The notes under the pieces are model-generated. The model was not told the origin of the DNA and did not search any database. It saw only the letters and a list, made by a program, of their open reading frames with translations. A stretch of 64,000 nt of DNA from Lophium mytilinum (Eukaryota > Ascomycota > Dothideomycetes > Mytilinidiales > Mytilinidiaceae), in NCBI GenBank assembly GCA_010093605.1, contig MU004196.1:956255-1020254 (forward strand). Reading direction: 5' to 3'. Positions 12,401 through 24,120 of the stretch are shown piece after piece (positions within the stretch are counted from its first letter, which is position 1; each line of letters opens with the position of its first letter). Made by a program: the position numbers and the translations under genes.

Positions 12401-12830
12401 TTGAAACTTGCTGAAACGGATCCAAAGTGAACTCCCATGTCCTCGCTGGCTTCTCAGGCGGTTTATGGGCCGAAATAGGCACATAGTCGTAGTCTGGGGG
12501 TAGAGCAACCTGATGTCTCACTTGATGAGACACAACCACAGCGGTGCCATCTTTCTGGGCCTGGAGTCCTGCGGACGCGGCGATTTCCCTCGACTGCTCG
12601 GTTTCGAAGGCGTCTGTCACTACTGGCTCTGGTTCTAGCTTTTGTCGTTTCTGTATTTGGGGATGCCCGTTCCCGTTGTTTTGCTCTGCCACGTCTGGCG
12701 CATCCGGTAGTACCTCATCTTCAGGTGTCGGTTGTTTGACGTCGCCGTTGGCCTGGCGCTTTTTGCTCTTTTTCGCAGGCTCCAATTCGGCCGGCCCGGG
12801 GCCGTCGAAGACGTCGAACAAGTCGTCCAT
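9412..12830 (-). CDS. MTR4: Exosome-associated ATP-dependent RNA helicase Mtr4/Dob1
   Basis: Six exons (12830-12153, 12106-12016, 11966-10905, 10851-10253, 10204-9642, 9592-9412) joined by 46-53-nt introns give 1057 aa, the usual length of Mtr4. An acidic low-complexity N-terminus precedes the helicase core. Motif I is SAHTSAGKT, motif II is DEVH across the exon 2 region, and motif III is SATIPN. Motif V lies in [16 protein letters not shown] and motif VI is [10 protein letters not shown]. The arch/KOW insertion includes [19 protein letters not shown]. The C-terminal helical bundle (DSHI/rRNA-processing arch type) ends [12 protein letters not shown]. Mtr4 unwinds and threads nuclear RNAs into the exosome as part of the TRAMP complex. 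The start lies 332 bp from the divergent COX8 start, suggesting a shared promoter. Confidence 0.96.
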
Positions 12831-13162
12831 GGCTGTGGGAAGACGGTCAGATTTGTTCTAAGAAGTTCGCATGCTTGGCTTGTGGGTGAGTGAGAGCGAC
12901 GTGGCTTCGGCTGTGTTCGAGTGATTGACCAAGCTCACCAAAAATCGAGAAAGAGGTGCACGGTTCTTGCGGATGGTGCGGAATTTGCCGCGTTAGCGTG
13001 CCTGCCCTGACTGGCAGGGCTGGATGTCACCTCACCCGACGAACGCCTCTAACCACCACGCTCCTTGACATCTCGACTCTCCACTCCCAATCGCTCCTCG
13101 ACTCACCGCAATCGTATGCTCTACATACCGCCCCGGGTGTCATTGCCAGCTAACCGGTGCAG
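12831..13162. promoter_or_regulatory. Divergent promoter of MTR4 and COX8
   Basis: The 332-bp gap separates two opposite ATG codons, so both promoters must lie here. A CCAAT pentamer is present at 13087-13091, 72 bp before the COX8 ATG. Pyrimidine-rich stretches precede COX8. No TATA box is obvious. Confidence 0.6.
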
Positions 13163-13517
13163 ATGCTTGCCCGCGCTGCCTTCCGTGCGTCCACCACGAC
13201 GTCGCTCGTCTCCCGCCGCGGCTTCCAGTCGACCCGCGCCCGTCTGGACAGCCCGTACCACTACCCGGAGGGACCTCGAAGCAACCTGCCATTCAACCCA
13301 TTGACCAAGTGGTTTGCACTGAGATATTGGAGCTTCTGTGGTATGTTATGGGCACTATGCCAAGCACAAGCACCGCTAACTAGGGCACAGCTGTTGGATT
13401 CGCGGCGCCATTCCTAGTCGCTGGTGAGCCACATTGCTACCTATACTTGACGATCATTGCACGGACTAATCATACTATCGAAACGCAGTCTGGCAGACAA
13501 AGAAGAACAAGGCTTAG
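13163..13517 (+). CDS. COX8: Cytochrome c oxidase subunit 8 (COX7C family)
   Basis: Three exons, 13163-13340, 13391-13423 and 13489-13517, give 79 aa, matching yeast Cox8 in length. An Arg/Ser-rich mitochondrial presequence (LARAAFRASTTTSLVSRRG) precedes the mature signature HYPEGPRSNLPFNPLTKW. One transmembrane helix follows (ALRYWSFCAVGFAAPFLVAV) and the basic tail is WQTKKNKA. The protein is a small inner-membrane subunit of complex IV. The helix is split over a 33-nt micro-exon, with phase 1 at both sides. The first ATG at 13163 is used; the upstream frame has no ATG. Confidence 0.92.
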
Positions 13518-13874
13518 AGAGCACCTAGTAGAATGGAAGGGGTCGGGAGAGGCATTTTCACGGGTAGACGGAGAGGACATATCAGCGAACCATGGGCTGC
13601 ACCACACTGTAGCAATTGTACAAAGAACCCCCCCGTGTGAAGATACGCCTTCAGTGAAACCACTTTTGACATATGTGCTCCAATCGTGATGCGTTTAGTT
13701 TTGATGACGCCGCGGGAGCTCTTCTTTGGGTCGGTCTTGGCTCGGCAAAGTTCACCTGCACCTCGACAGCTTTGGGAAATTTTCGACCACCATCCATGGT
13801 TTTTCGACACCTTGAATTAATCAGCCATCCTTAGAGGCAAAAATTCGGCTTTTGCTTCGACAGCGAATTTCGGA
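13518..13874. other. COX8 3' region and ELP1 promoter
   Basis: 357 bp between two genes on the same strand. Nothing specific was recognised besides a short C run near 13628-13634. Confidence 0.5.
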
Positions 13875-16800
13875 ATGCGCAACCTGAGAAATACCGGACG
13901 GTTACTAGTTCAGTTTCCCGACAATCCTCTTCCGCTTGCTGCTACTGCGTGGGATACCACCACAGACTCACTGATATGCGCCTTTGGGCCTTCCGAGTCG
14001 AGCGCCGTAATCGAGCTCAAACGATTGTATCAAGATGCAGCGTCTGGTGAAGACAGCTTGATACCCATCTCATCGTGGGATGCTCCATGTCCTTTGCCAA
14101 GTCTTCCTTGCGACTCAATATTGGATCTCCATTATTTTTCAGACTCTTCCACGTCATGTCTCATCTTAGCCGGTGGAGATATCATACTCGTTCGGGAGCA
14201 ACCGCTCCCTGGAGAAGATACTATAGAAATAGTAGGCTCTGTAGACGCAGGCATATCCGCAGCTGCGTGGTCGCCCGATGAGGAGCTTGTGGCCATCACC
14301 ACGCACGCCAGCACCCTTCTTTACATGACTAGAGAGTTCGAGAGCCTTACGAGCATCACTTTTAGTGGTGAAGATCTTAAAGAATCACGACATGTCTCCG
14401 TTGGCTGGGGTAAGGCTGAAACGCAGTTCAAGGGCAAAAGAGCCAAAGCGTTACGGGACCCTACAATGCCAGAGCATGTCGACGAAGGAGTGCTTAGCCC
14501 ACATGATGACCACTCGGCGACCATCAGCTGGAGAGGCGATGGCGCATATGTTGCTATAAACACAATCGAGGACGAGAAGAGAAGGTTGATTCGAGTCTAC
14601 TCCCGAGAAGGTCTTCTTGATAGCGTCAGCGAACCTGTCGATGGTCTCGAGGGAGCCCTTAGTTGGCGACCCTCGGGAAATCTCATTGCCGGAGTGCAGC
14701 GGCTGAAAGACGGTCTTGACGTTGTATTCTTCGAGAGGAATGGTCTCCGTCACGGTCAATTCAATCTACGACTATCCCCTGAAGAGTTTGATGATCTGAT
14801 AATACCTCTGACTCTAAACTGGAATAGCGACTCGACTGTCCTCGCTATTGGATATCCGAACAAGGTCCAGCTTTGGACTATGGGGAACTATCACTATTAT
14901 CTGAAGCAAGAGCTAGATTTTCCGAAGATAGAGGCCAAATGCGCTGCTATCAATACTTGGCATCCAGAGAGACCTCTTCGGATCTCTGTAGCAACATATA
15001 GTAAGCTAAAGACATCTCCTATTCGAATCCAATTGCTTACAACGGCGCGGCGTAGATGCACTCCAGATGCTAGAATATATTCTCACGATGGCCAGCGGCC
15101 CAACAGCGGCTCCAAACGACTTTGGCCTTCTGGGTGTGATTGATGGAGGTACGAAATCCAGCCTTACCTTATCAAATTCAAGACTAACAATTCATATTAC
15201 AGCATCTTTAAAGCTCACTCCTATGAGACTCGCGAATATCCCTCCGCCAATGTCCCTACACCAGATCAGTCTACCAGAAAGTGTGCTAGATGCTGCTGTA
15301 TCTGCAACCAATTCGCGGATCGCCATCCTCACAAGAGAGAGGATATCTGTATTCGCGCTTGACATCCATAAGAAGCTAGTTCCAGAGCCCACCTTAGTGT
15401 GGCGCTGTGCTACTCCACAGGGTCACTTTCCGCGCCAAATAGCTTTTGTTTCGGATACGAATATCTTCTTGATCACTGACCAATGGAACAAATCCGCAAG
15501 CACTTTATGGAAATGTGAAGAGCAAGGGGTCACCTCTTATGGCTGCGTGTCAGGATTGAGAAGCAGTTCGAACGTTATTTCCAGCCTGGACAGGGCAGGT
15601 CTATTCGTCCAGTCTTCGAATGGAGCAGTGTCCAGTATTGCTATCGAACAGCCAGCTCCCGAGACTGAAGACCTTTGCCTTACTCCAGTTGCAAAATTTC
15701 CTTCGCCGGTATCACTGGTGCATGTTATTGCTCACGCAGATGAGGTAAGTAAATATGAGGTCTCCCAGCAAGCTGTACTGACCTAAGGTAGAACATATGT
15801 TTTGGTCTGACTACGAGCGGCATCTTGTATGCCAACGATCGCCTTCTTGCTAGGAACTGTACCTCGTTTCTAGTCACATCCGCTCATTTGATATTCACGA
15901 CTACACAACACTACATAAAATTCGTCCACATGGCAAGAGCTGAAGGTCAGAAACTAGTTGATGATTTGAGATCTCACGCTGACATTGTTAGATCTTGAGA
16001 TCCCTCTGGACGAACCTGAAGTAGACGAACGGTGTAGAACTATCGAACGCGGAGCGCGATTAGTTTCCGTCATGCCATCGATTTACGCAGTTGTCCTGCA
16101 AATGCCGCGAGGTAACTTAGAGACTATCTATCCTCGAGCTCTCGTATTAGCTGGAATCCGCAAAAGCATCGACAAATTGAATTACAAACGAGCGTTCCTG
16201 GCATGCCGCAATCAGCGCGTGGATATGAACATCATACACGACCATGCGCCGGAGCAATTCATGGCGAACATAGGCACGTTTGTAGACCAGATCCAGAAGG
16301 TCGAACATATTGATCTTTTCCTTTCTCAACTGCGGTAAGTAGAGCTATCAGATCGGATATAGGCTACAGCTAACAAAATCAGAGATGAAGATGTGTCGCA
16401 GACAATGTACAACAACACTGCAAAGGAACCATCGTCCTCCACCAATGTTGGAACTCTGAACGGAGTTGTCAAGAATGAGTCTGTCGGAAAATCTTTCAAG
16501 CTGAACCAAGTGTGCGATGCTTTCTTAGAGGCATTCCAAGCCCGCGAGCAGAAGTATCTGCAAAGTATCATCACAGCACACGTCTGCAAGAATCCGCCCG
16601 ATCTAGATGCGGGATTGTCCATGATAGGGGAACTTCAAGGTGAGTCTGTAGAGGTTGCTTTTAGAGCAGTACTGCAACGATTTATGGTCCTAATCCAAGG
16701 CTACAGCTCAGCGAGACCCTCTCACAGAGAGAATAGCAGAACACATCTGCTTCCTGGCGGACGTGAACCAACTATATGACAACGCTCTCGGGCTCTACAA

Positions 16801-18266
16801 TCTCGAACTTGCTCTTCTGATCGCTCAACAGTCCCAAAAGGTGAGCAAGTACACCACAGTATCCGCCGAAACCGAACCTGACATGTATCTAGGACCCTCG
16901 GGAGTATCTCCCACATCTCCAATCCCTTCACGAACTGTCAACTTTGCGCCGCAAATTCCAGATTGATAATCAACTAGCACGATACAGCAAAGCACTAGGA
17001 CATCTCTACGACCTTCAAGAATTTGAAGAGTTGAACGCATACGTTGAGAAACACTGCCTCTACACCGTGGCCCTTGAAATATTCAAGTACCAACCGAAAC
17101 GATACGATGAGATCATGGGGCTCTACGCTGACTACCTCAACAACAACAATCAGTACGAACTAGCTGCTCATGGTACGTATAAACTTCTCAAATGGCGAAC
17201 CCAACTAACGAACCACAGCCTACGAGTCCCTCGATAACTACGCAGCAGCCAGCGACGCCTGGCGATCGGCAAACCTATGGGAGGAGAGTCTTTCCAGCGC
17301 CTTAAAGGCCGGCATGTCAGACACAGACTTCACATCTCTGGCAACGACGCTCGCAGAAGGGCTTAGCGAGACCAAAGACTTCTTCTCCGCGGCAACGATC
17401 CACCTCGAGTTCCTCTCCGACGTCGAGACGGCCGCACGCATGTTCTGCAAGGGCTACTATTTCTCGCGCGCCATCCTCGTCGTCGAACAGAAACACCAAC
17501 CCGCGCTGGTCGAAAGCGTCGTTGACCCAGGCCTAGTAGAGGGTTCAGCGACGATGACAGAGCTTCTGGCAGACTGCAAAGGGCAGCTTGGAGCACAGGT
17601 GCCGCGGCTGCGAGAGCTGCGGGTGAAGAAGGCGGAGGATCCACGTAAGTTCCCTAATCCAGTCCACCATTAAGCATTGCGGTTCGGGTCATAGCTGACG
17701 TTGCTGACGCATCACAAGTTGCTTTCTTCGACGGCGCCGACCACCCAGATATCCCAGACAACATCTCCCTCGCCCCGACCGATGCGTCCACCTCCGCTGG
17801 CACGTTCATGACCCGCTACACTAACCGCACCGGCACGATCAATACTACTACTACTCGTAAAACCTCCAAGAACCGCCGGCGTGAGGAGCGCAAGCGCGCG
17901 AGGGGGAAAAAGGGGAGTGTGTACGAGGAAGAGTACCTCGTCAACTCGATTCGCCGGCTGGTGGAGCGGATCAACACTATCAATGAGGAAGTGCAGAGGC
18001 TAGTGAAGGGGTTGGTGCGGAGGAAGATGCGAGAGCGCGCAGCGGCGGTTGCGCAGGCCATGGAGGATGTGGTTAGGCTGTGTAAGGAGTCTGTGGACGA
18101 CGTGTTTCAAGGCGAGAAGAAGGGAGCGGGTGAGGAAGGGGTTGGTGTAGAGGGGGTTGAGAGGCCGGTTGGGGCGGATGGCGTGTTGTGGGATAGTATG
18201 GAGGAGGCGGCGAGGGGGAGGGAACCGCCTGTGGTTAGGGAGTTTGAGAGGTTGGCGCTGGTGTAG
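13875..18266 (+). CDS. ELP1: Elongator complex subunit 1 (IKI3/IKAP)
   Basis: Ten exons: 13875-15000, 15056-15148, 15203-15744, 15792-15945, 15992-16334, 16383-16639, 16707-16840, 16893-17172, 17219-17644 and 17719-18266. Together they are 3903 nt, or 1300 aa, the expected family length, and every join keeps phase. The N-terminal half is the double WD40 propeller (for example AAAWSPDEELVAITT and ALSWRPSGNLIAGVQ). The TPR-like half contains HICFLADVNQLYDNALGLYN and LAQQSQKDPREYLP-type sequence. The C-terminus has a strongly basic tRNA-binding stretch (KTSKNRRREERKRARGKKG) followed by YEEEYLV. Elp1 is the scaffold of Elongator, which adds cm5-type modifications to wobble uridine in tRNA. The final 50 residues are a Gly/Glu-rich low-complexity segment before EFERLALV. 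Confidence 0.95.
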
Positions 18267-21200
18267 TGGGTGGGTGCTGCGTGGGACTGTAGGAGAGGCG
18301 GTCTAAGTAGAGGAGTGAAATCGAATCAATGTGGCGGCTCTTCCTGTATTTTGGTTCGATTGTTGGGCAGATGTTAACTGACCGGCAGCGCGCTGTGACG
18401 GCCTCGAACGACCCAGGAGTTGACGAGCTATATCTTGATCGCACCCGAGGTCCTAGATACTCAAATGTCCAAGGTTCTGGGAGAGCGAAATGCAGAGCAA
18501 AGCAAAGCTAATCTTCGTCAAAGCAAGGGAGTTGTCAGTTCGAATCAGAGCTTGCGAAATGTAGGCGCGAAGATGGTTCTGAGGTTTACCACGCGTGGCT
18601 TCTACAAGAAAGAGATGCTTTAGGTGTGGTTGTGATTGCGACGTATAGTTATGGAAAGGGGGTATAGCTGGGGACTGTTTGGCCTGCGTTCCTCGTAGCT
18701 TTTGAGGAGTGGTTGTGTAAAGAAAGGTATATCTGCGCTTGATATCTACTCGTAACTGAGTTGAGTACTACTTAGAAGATGGAATAAGAGCATTTGTGTC
18801 TTACACACTGTTCTTCGTCTACCTCACCCGTCCGAAGTCTATAAAAAGCTGTCTACAGGCAGCCCTCCACCCGCAGACGCCAAAACGAAGAATTACCGAA
18901 GAAGAAAAGAGAGGTCAAGGGGATAGAGCAACCAAGAGCTAACCTTCCACCAACCCCTACCAACCAGCACCGCAATCCCACTTTAGGTACGCGGCACTCC
19001 GTCCGTCTACCAAAGAATGCCTCCTACATCCATCCCCAGTCTACCAGTCCACACACAACAGCGCGCTAGAATCCCAACAACCCCCCGGAACACAGCGCGC
19101 TCCTCGGAAATGCCTCCTCCCAACCCCAGCCCTCCCTCAACCACCGCCCACGCGCCTGATACCTCGGGACGGCACCAACCACCCCTCCATCCTATCCTAT
19201 CCTAGCCCAGACCGAAGCCACGCCCCTAGCCTGTCCACGAGCGGAAGAAGCTGACAGTGAGCTGACACGGACAATAGCGTCCCGCCACGCGCGATCGAAC
19301 AAGAGTCTGGAACTAGCAATCTGGAACTAAAACGGCGAGAATCGGGAAACTGAGATGCGAGCTAGGAACGAGTAGATGTGGGCTAGAGACGGGCGATGCG
19401 AGCTAGGAATCGGGCGATATAAACTAGATGTCAGATAAGCGCCTGTGCGCGCGAGAGGGGGAGATGGCGCTAGGCGGAGTTGGCTCCATGGCTTCCTAAT
19501 CGTGGGCGCGCGTGCACGGCGGAGATCGCGACCGTGGATTTGGAATCGGGGTCGGACCGAGGGGGGTTTGCTGTGGTGGGGTTCGGGGGCTTTTGAGGCG
19601 TTTGAGCGCTTGTGCGGGAGGCTTCGGATGGGTTGATGGAATGAGGACGGGTGGTTGTTGTTGGGTGAATGGGGAATCTTCGGGAGGATGGGGATGTCTG
19701 GGTTTAGTATGGGATTCTAGTTACTTGGATGCTAGGGGTAGTTGTGATTTAGAGTATAGAATCGTGATGAGGCTGACGGTTTCCGTGTAACGTCTTTGGG
19801 GAGAATCTAATAGAAAGGGGGGGAGAATAGGCCACTTCTGACTGCTATTCTCGACAATTGGAAATGGTTGAATATAGTGGGTATCAAAGCACAACCCCCA
19901 CGATTCTCGTTGGTATTGAGTGAAGTATGGAGTGGTGAGACAATTCGTCGCATGGTCCTCTCTATATAAGAGCATCTCCTTTATATCCATGGAGCGGTGA
20001 GAGACGAGCGTAGTGCTCTGCATAAGGCCGGTTCTTCACAGCCATTAGTAGGAAAAGCAGTGGAACTACTATCTTAGAGTTGGGTTCATGTGTCGAAGAT
20101 TGAAGCGGTGAGCAGCAGTTAAACTCCCATCCATGCGAAAGCACCACCATGGAGATCAGGTGAAGCAGTGAAACAGCTTATTCCATATCCCACATCCCAC
20201 AATCACCAGACTCCAGTACGATGCGGAGGATATAGGGGAGAACGATATCGTAGCGGTGAGAAAAGCGATTTAGACCAAGTGGGGCATAAAAGGAGGCTTA
20301 AGGTCCGAACTGACGAGAACAACCGTCCTGTGGCGTGACAGTGGCTGGATGTCTTGCACCACCCCGCATGTCTTGGGCACTACCTAAAGAGTTCCTGCAT
20401 AATGACAATAACAACGTGGTAGTGAGGACGCTAGGAAGGTGTCTAATGTACTGCTCACTTTCGGGAATGGTGCTAATACCAAGCGTTTCCTCTCGTTAGG
20501 AATTACGATGTAATTACGCAATACGAGGAGTAGTGTATACAACACGGGAGTCTAGGATGTCACGCGGTGTGGAGAGTGACACTCCAGTCACAAGACGCCA
20601 CTTCCCCACACTTTGGTGCAACGGCTCGGTTTCGGACCGGGCTGGGGTAGAGGCGTGATATGATGGAGTTTCCTGTCTCGGGTGGGTGCTGGCGGCAGGA
20701 GTTCGTGACATTACACGGTTCCAGTCACCGTCGAGACCGTTGGCGGTGGCGGGTGGCTGGAGAGAGAGGAGAAATTGGGGTCAGGCGCAACCTTGCAATA
20801 CTGAGTCGTTGAATATGCAGGCGTAGGATCTCGTCACTCGGGTTTCTGTCTCTCCGCAAGAGCTGGGAAATGCCAAGGGCGGCGAGTTCTTCTTCCGCGC
20901 ACGCAGCAGATGGCTGTGCGCTTCTGGTATACAGAGAGGGGGTCGAGTGGAGAATATCCAAGGACCTGCTCGGCGGTGCGAAAAGTGAAGTAATCCCAAC
21001 AGCATCCCAGGCCCTGGACGTTTGGGGTCTTCAGGGTTGCTCCCTGAGCATCCGCGAAATGCGGGGTCCACTCCCGTCTGAGGCACACGGGACGCGCAAC
21101 GAGGCCGATCAATCACAGCGCGGCGTCTTGACTGCAGCACGCACCGACGCCGGAAAGTGGTGATGGATGAGAGTGGAGCAGCCTGGCGAGCTCCGGCGGA

Positions 21201-23613
21201 ATCTTTTTAAGGGTCGCTATGCACGCGCGTCTGTTGAGATGGATACAGCGCTGCGCTTGCAGTAAGTAGTGAAACAGAGATAGAACAATCAGACCCACCG
21301 TGATAGAGCGCGAGACTCGTGCAGGCCATGCCATGCGCGTGGATAGCAGTCGGCAATGCGCTGGGACCGAAGTGCTTTCCATGCTTCATGATGACGATGT
21401 CGGCGGACGGCCGACCTTCTCCGCGAGAGAGCAGCCGACGACACTCCCAGGCTGGTGAAGCTCGTCCTGGGTCCGTCCGGCTATCACGGTACTTGTCGTC
21501 CTGGTCTCCACAGGTGCCCGCTATCTGGTTATCGGGCAGGTCGCAGAGCTAGTGCCATCACTCGCAGTAGCAGCCTTCTCACTCGCAGTAGCATTCCCAA
21601 GTCTCCGACGATGACTGGCGAAGACGACGCCAACGAAGCTTCTAGGAATGCGCGCTGGTTGGCGGAAACAAATCCGAGGATAGAGGTCGGAATGAGGCCA
21701 TTTCGCCCGTCGGGCCATGAGCCAGTCTGTTCACTCTTCTCGTCTCGCGAAGATGCAGGCAGCGCTGCAAATGCAAGCCCCCCTCTGCGCGACATCGATA
21801 GAGGCCTCAAAGCAGCAGGAGGACTGTCCCGGGCGGGTCTAGAGCGCGATGGCGACACTGCGACACGAGCTCTGCGACCATGCTGGTTCGCCGGCTTGGT
21901 TGGAGAGCGCGAAAAGGGGCTTGCTTTTTCCTCACTCCCGCACGCCACTGCCAGGAAGTGGTCCCTGCTGCTGCACGACCTCATTGCAGTTTGGCGTTCG
22001 CTAGCGACTGTCGGCGGGCCGCGCTGCGGGGAAACAGCGATTTGGGTGGGTAGACTTGTGGTCTGCTTCGGTCTTGGTGTGCGTGGGTGGAGTGGAGCTG
22101 GGCGCTGGTCGCTGGTCCCGACGATGATGGAAGAAGTGATGCCTCTCGTGCCTCTTCGGACGCTGCTGACATGGCCGGGGTTCTGTAGTCCCCCTAACGC
22201 CCGCCGTCTGCTCATCGCGACCTCAGCTTCAGCCTTTGCGCTGTCTTGTCAGCGGCAGAGTTTTCAGCGTCTGTGCTGTCTGTGCTGGCTGATTCCCGCG
22301 CCCACGCACTGACTGTGGAGCCGCTGGATCGAAGAGCGTCCAGATGGCATCCAAGCGAGCCGATGCTGCTCTTCCGACGCGACAAAGCCCTGCGGAAAAA
22401 GCAATGCAGCATGTCGGCAGCGCGCCCAAAAATGGAAAAAGCAAAGACCCTTTGCAAAACTCGTCCTCTTCGGCGTGCCTGACACCTGACATTTCTCGAA
22501 CCGTCTGCATGAGAAAAGTTAAAATGCGCCACGCATTTAATTGACCAGAGGGACGCTGTCACGGCGGCCGCAGTGCCTGGGCCGTGGAACTGGCAAACGG
22601 CGTGATCGGTGAATGACTTTGACGCTCAGCTTGTCGTCATAGATTGCTGTCGTGAATAGTGCGAAGGGCTACCATGGTGCAAGAACCCGACGGCCTTAGG
22701 CCATAGCGCATGAGCTGTGGACCATGGTACCGGATGTCAAACACGGTTGGGTTAGCAGACGGCTCCACGCTTTAATCGGAGGTTATGGTGAAATGGTGGA
22801 GAAAAGTTAGATGCTTGTAAAGACGACATGTTGGAGAAGGTTAGGTGACTGCAAAGATGACATACGGAGAAGGTTGATGACTGTGAAGACGACATGTGGA
22901 GAAGCATGGAGTGATTGTGATTTGTCTGTCTTAGACATGACTTGCATTGTATTGCTGCCATCCGAGCTGAGCTCGTGATGGACTGCCTCTTTTTGCTTGA
23001 GAGGCAGAGCTACATACTAGATCAGATGCTGCACCGCTGCCAGCCTGCAAACATCGCGCTGCGCGTACGAGATGAGAAGAGTTGGGACGCCAGCAACCGA
23101 CGTCCATGTTGATGCGGAGAGATATGCCATGCCCCCGTGACAGGTCGATTCACCACCCAAGGCTACCCAGCCTACATAATGACACAGTCGTGTAACTCCT
23201 AATGTCGACCAACCATTCCGGTCGTTTCCAGAGACATTCACAAGGTCCAGTGTTACACCGTAGCGTACCCGAACTCGAACAAAGGAAACAAAAATCCACA
23301 TGCTTTTTTGAGCGTCGCACCAGTAAGAAAGACGCAGGACAGAGTAAAAAATGTACAAGGCGGAGGCCCAAAGTGACCCCCGGCCTATCATGCAATACAC
23401 CGAGTACTTCGACAGACTCCGCGTCCCGGCCGAGGGATAGGCACCGGGACAATGCTGCAGAAAAGGCGAGTGACGCTATACAAATGCCGACGAAAGTGGT
23501 ATCCCCTCGCGCGAGAAAACTCCAGTGGCCCAGTGCTCCGTAATGATTCGCGTACAGTTCGTGACGTGGGAGACGAGCGTAGTGACATGACACGCCCTCC
23601 CAGGAGGAGACCG
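18267..23613. other. Long intergenic region without a convincing gene
   Basis: About 5.3 kb between the ELP1 stop and the 3' end of the Ecl1-like gene. From about 20700 onward it is GC-rich and shows overlapping open frames on both strands, up to 285 codons, but none reads like a conserved protein. Small repeats are visible: a 15-bp repeat GATGCGAGCTAGGAA at 19354 and 19395, a GCGGTGAG word near 19991, 20103 and 20251, and a roughly 33-bp minisatellite at 22798-22920. Confidence 0.5.
22798..22920. repeat. Imperfect ~33-bp tandem repeat, about 3.5 units
   Basis: Units begin with GGAGAA at 22798, 22833, 22866 and 22898 (spacing 35, 33 and 32). They share the pattern GGAGAAGGTT...GACTGYAAAGAYGACAT with scattered substitutions. 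It lies in the gene-poor region with no coding frame recognised. Confidence 0.7.
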
Positions 23614-24120
23614 TTAGTGATGGGTCTGCCGCCGTTTACGGTCACGGGTCTGGTCAAAGGCGCTCACGTAGCCCTTCAGCTCGTGGGCAGCCTGGGCGGA
23701 GAGGCCCTGCGTGGGCTGGGTGGAAGTGATGGAGGAAAGCGATGACCGTGACGATGAGGGTGATAAGCTCCGCTTTGGTGGTGACGCGGAGGCGTAGCCA
23801 GTTGACGCCGGGGAGTGGAAGTAGGAGCTCGGGGTGGTGGAGTAGTAGGTGGGACTCGTTGGGGCCGAATCGAGCCTCGTCGAAGTGGATTTGTACGCCG
23901 CGAAGTTGACTGCGGGCGGGAGGTAGAAGCCAGCGCTCGACGATGCGTACGACGCAGCGGACGAGGCGGAAGAGGAGAAGTTCATGGGCAATTGGGGCTC
24001 TGATGTGCCCGCCTTCTCGAGGTCAGCGAGGCGGCAGGCCTGCGAGCAGTATGCACCCTCCGCGATTTGGCGGTCGCAGGAGAGGCAGAAGTCGTGGGAC
24101 CAGTCCAGTTCGGTCGTCAT
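23614..24120 (-). CDS. Ecl1-family zinc-binding lifespan regulator
   Basis: An intronless 168-aa protein starting MTTELDWSHDFCLSCDRQ. Cys12, Cys15, Cys25 and Cys29 (CLSC...YCSQAC) form the compact zinc-binding signature of the Ecl1 family, known in fission yeast as extender of chronological lifespan. The middle is a Ser/Tyr/Pro-rich low-complexity region. The end (ELKGYVSAFDQTRDRKRRQ) matches the conserved C-terminal SAFD...RDRKRR block. Family members respond to nutrient and metal stress and act upstream of stress transcription factors. The longer frame upstream has no ATG, so 24120 is the start. Trinucleotide-type GGTGGA/GTGGTA sequence lies just upstream. The gene is isolated, with about 6 kb of gene-free DNA upstream and 5 kb downstream. 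Confidence 0.82.
   Translation of the reverse strand: MTTELDWSHDFCLSCDRQIAEGAYCSQACRLADLEKAGTSEPQLPMNFSSSASSAASYASSSAGFYLPPAVNFAAYKSTSTRLDSAPTSPTYYSTTPSSYFHSPASTGYASASPPKRSLSPSSSRSSLSSITSTQPTQGLSAQAAHELKGYVSAFDQTRDRKRRQTHH

Noticed and set aside
21455-22312. 285-codon plus-strand open frame
   Set aside because: It overlaps a 228-codon frame on the other strand, has random GC-rich composition with no recognisable domain, and shows no conserved N-terminus.
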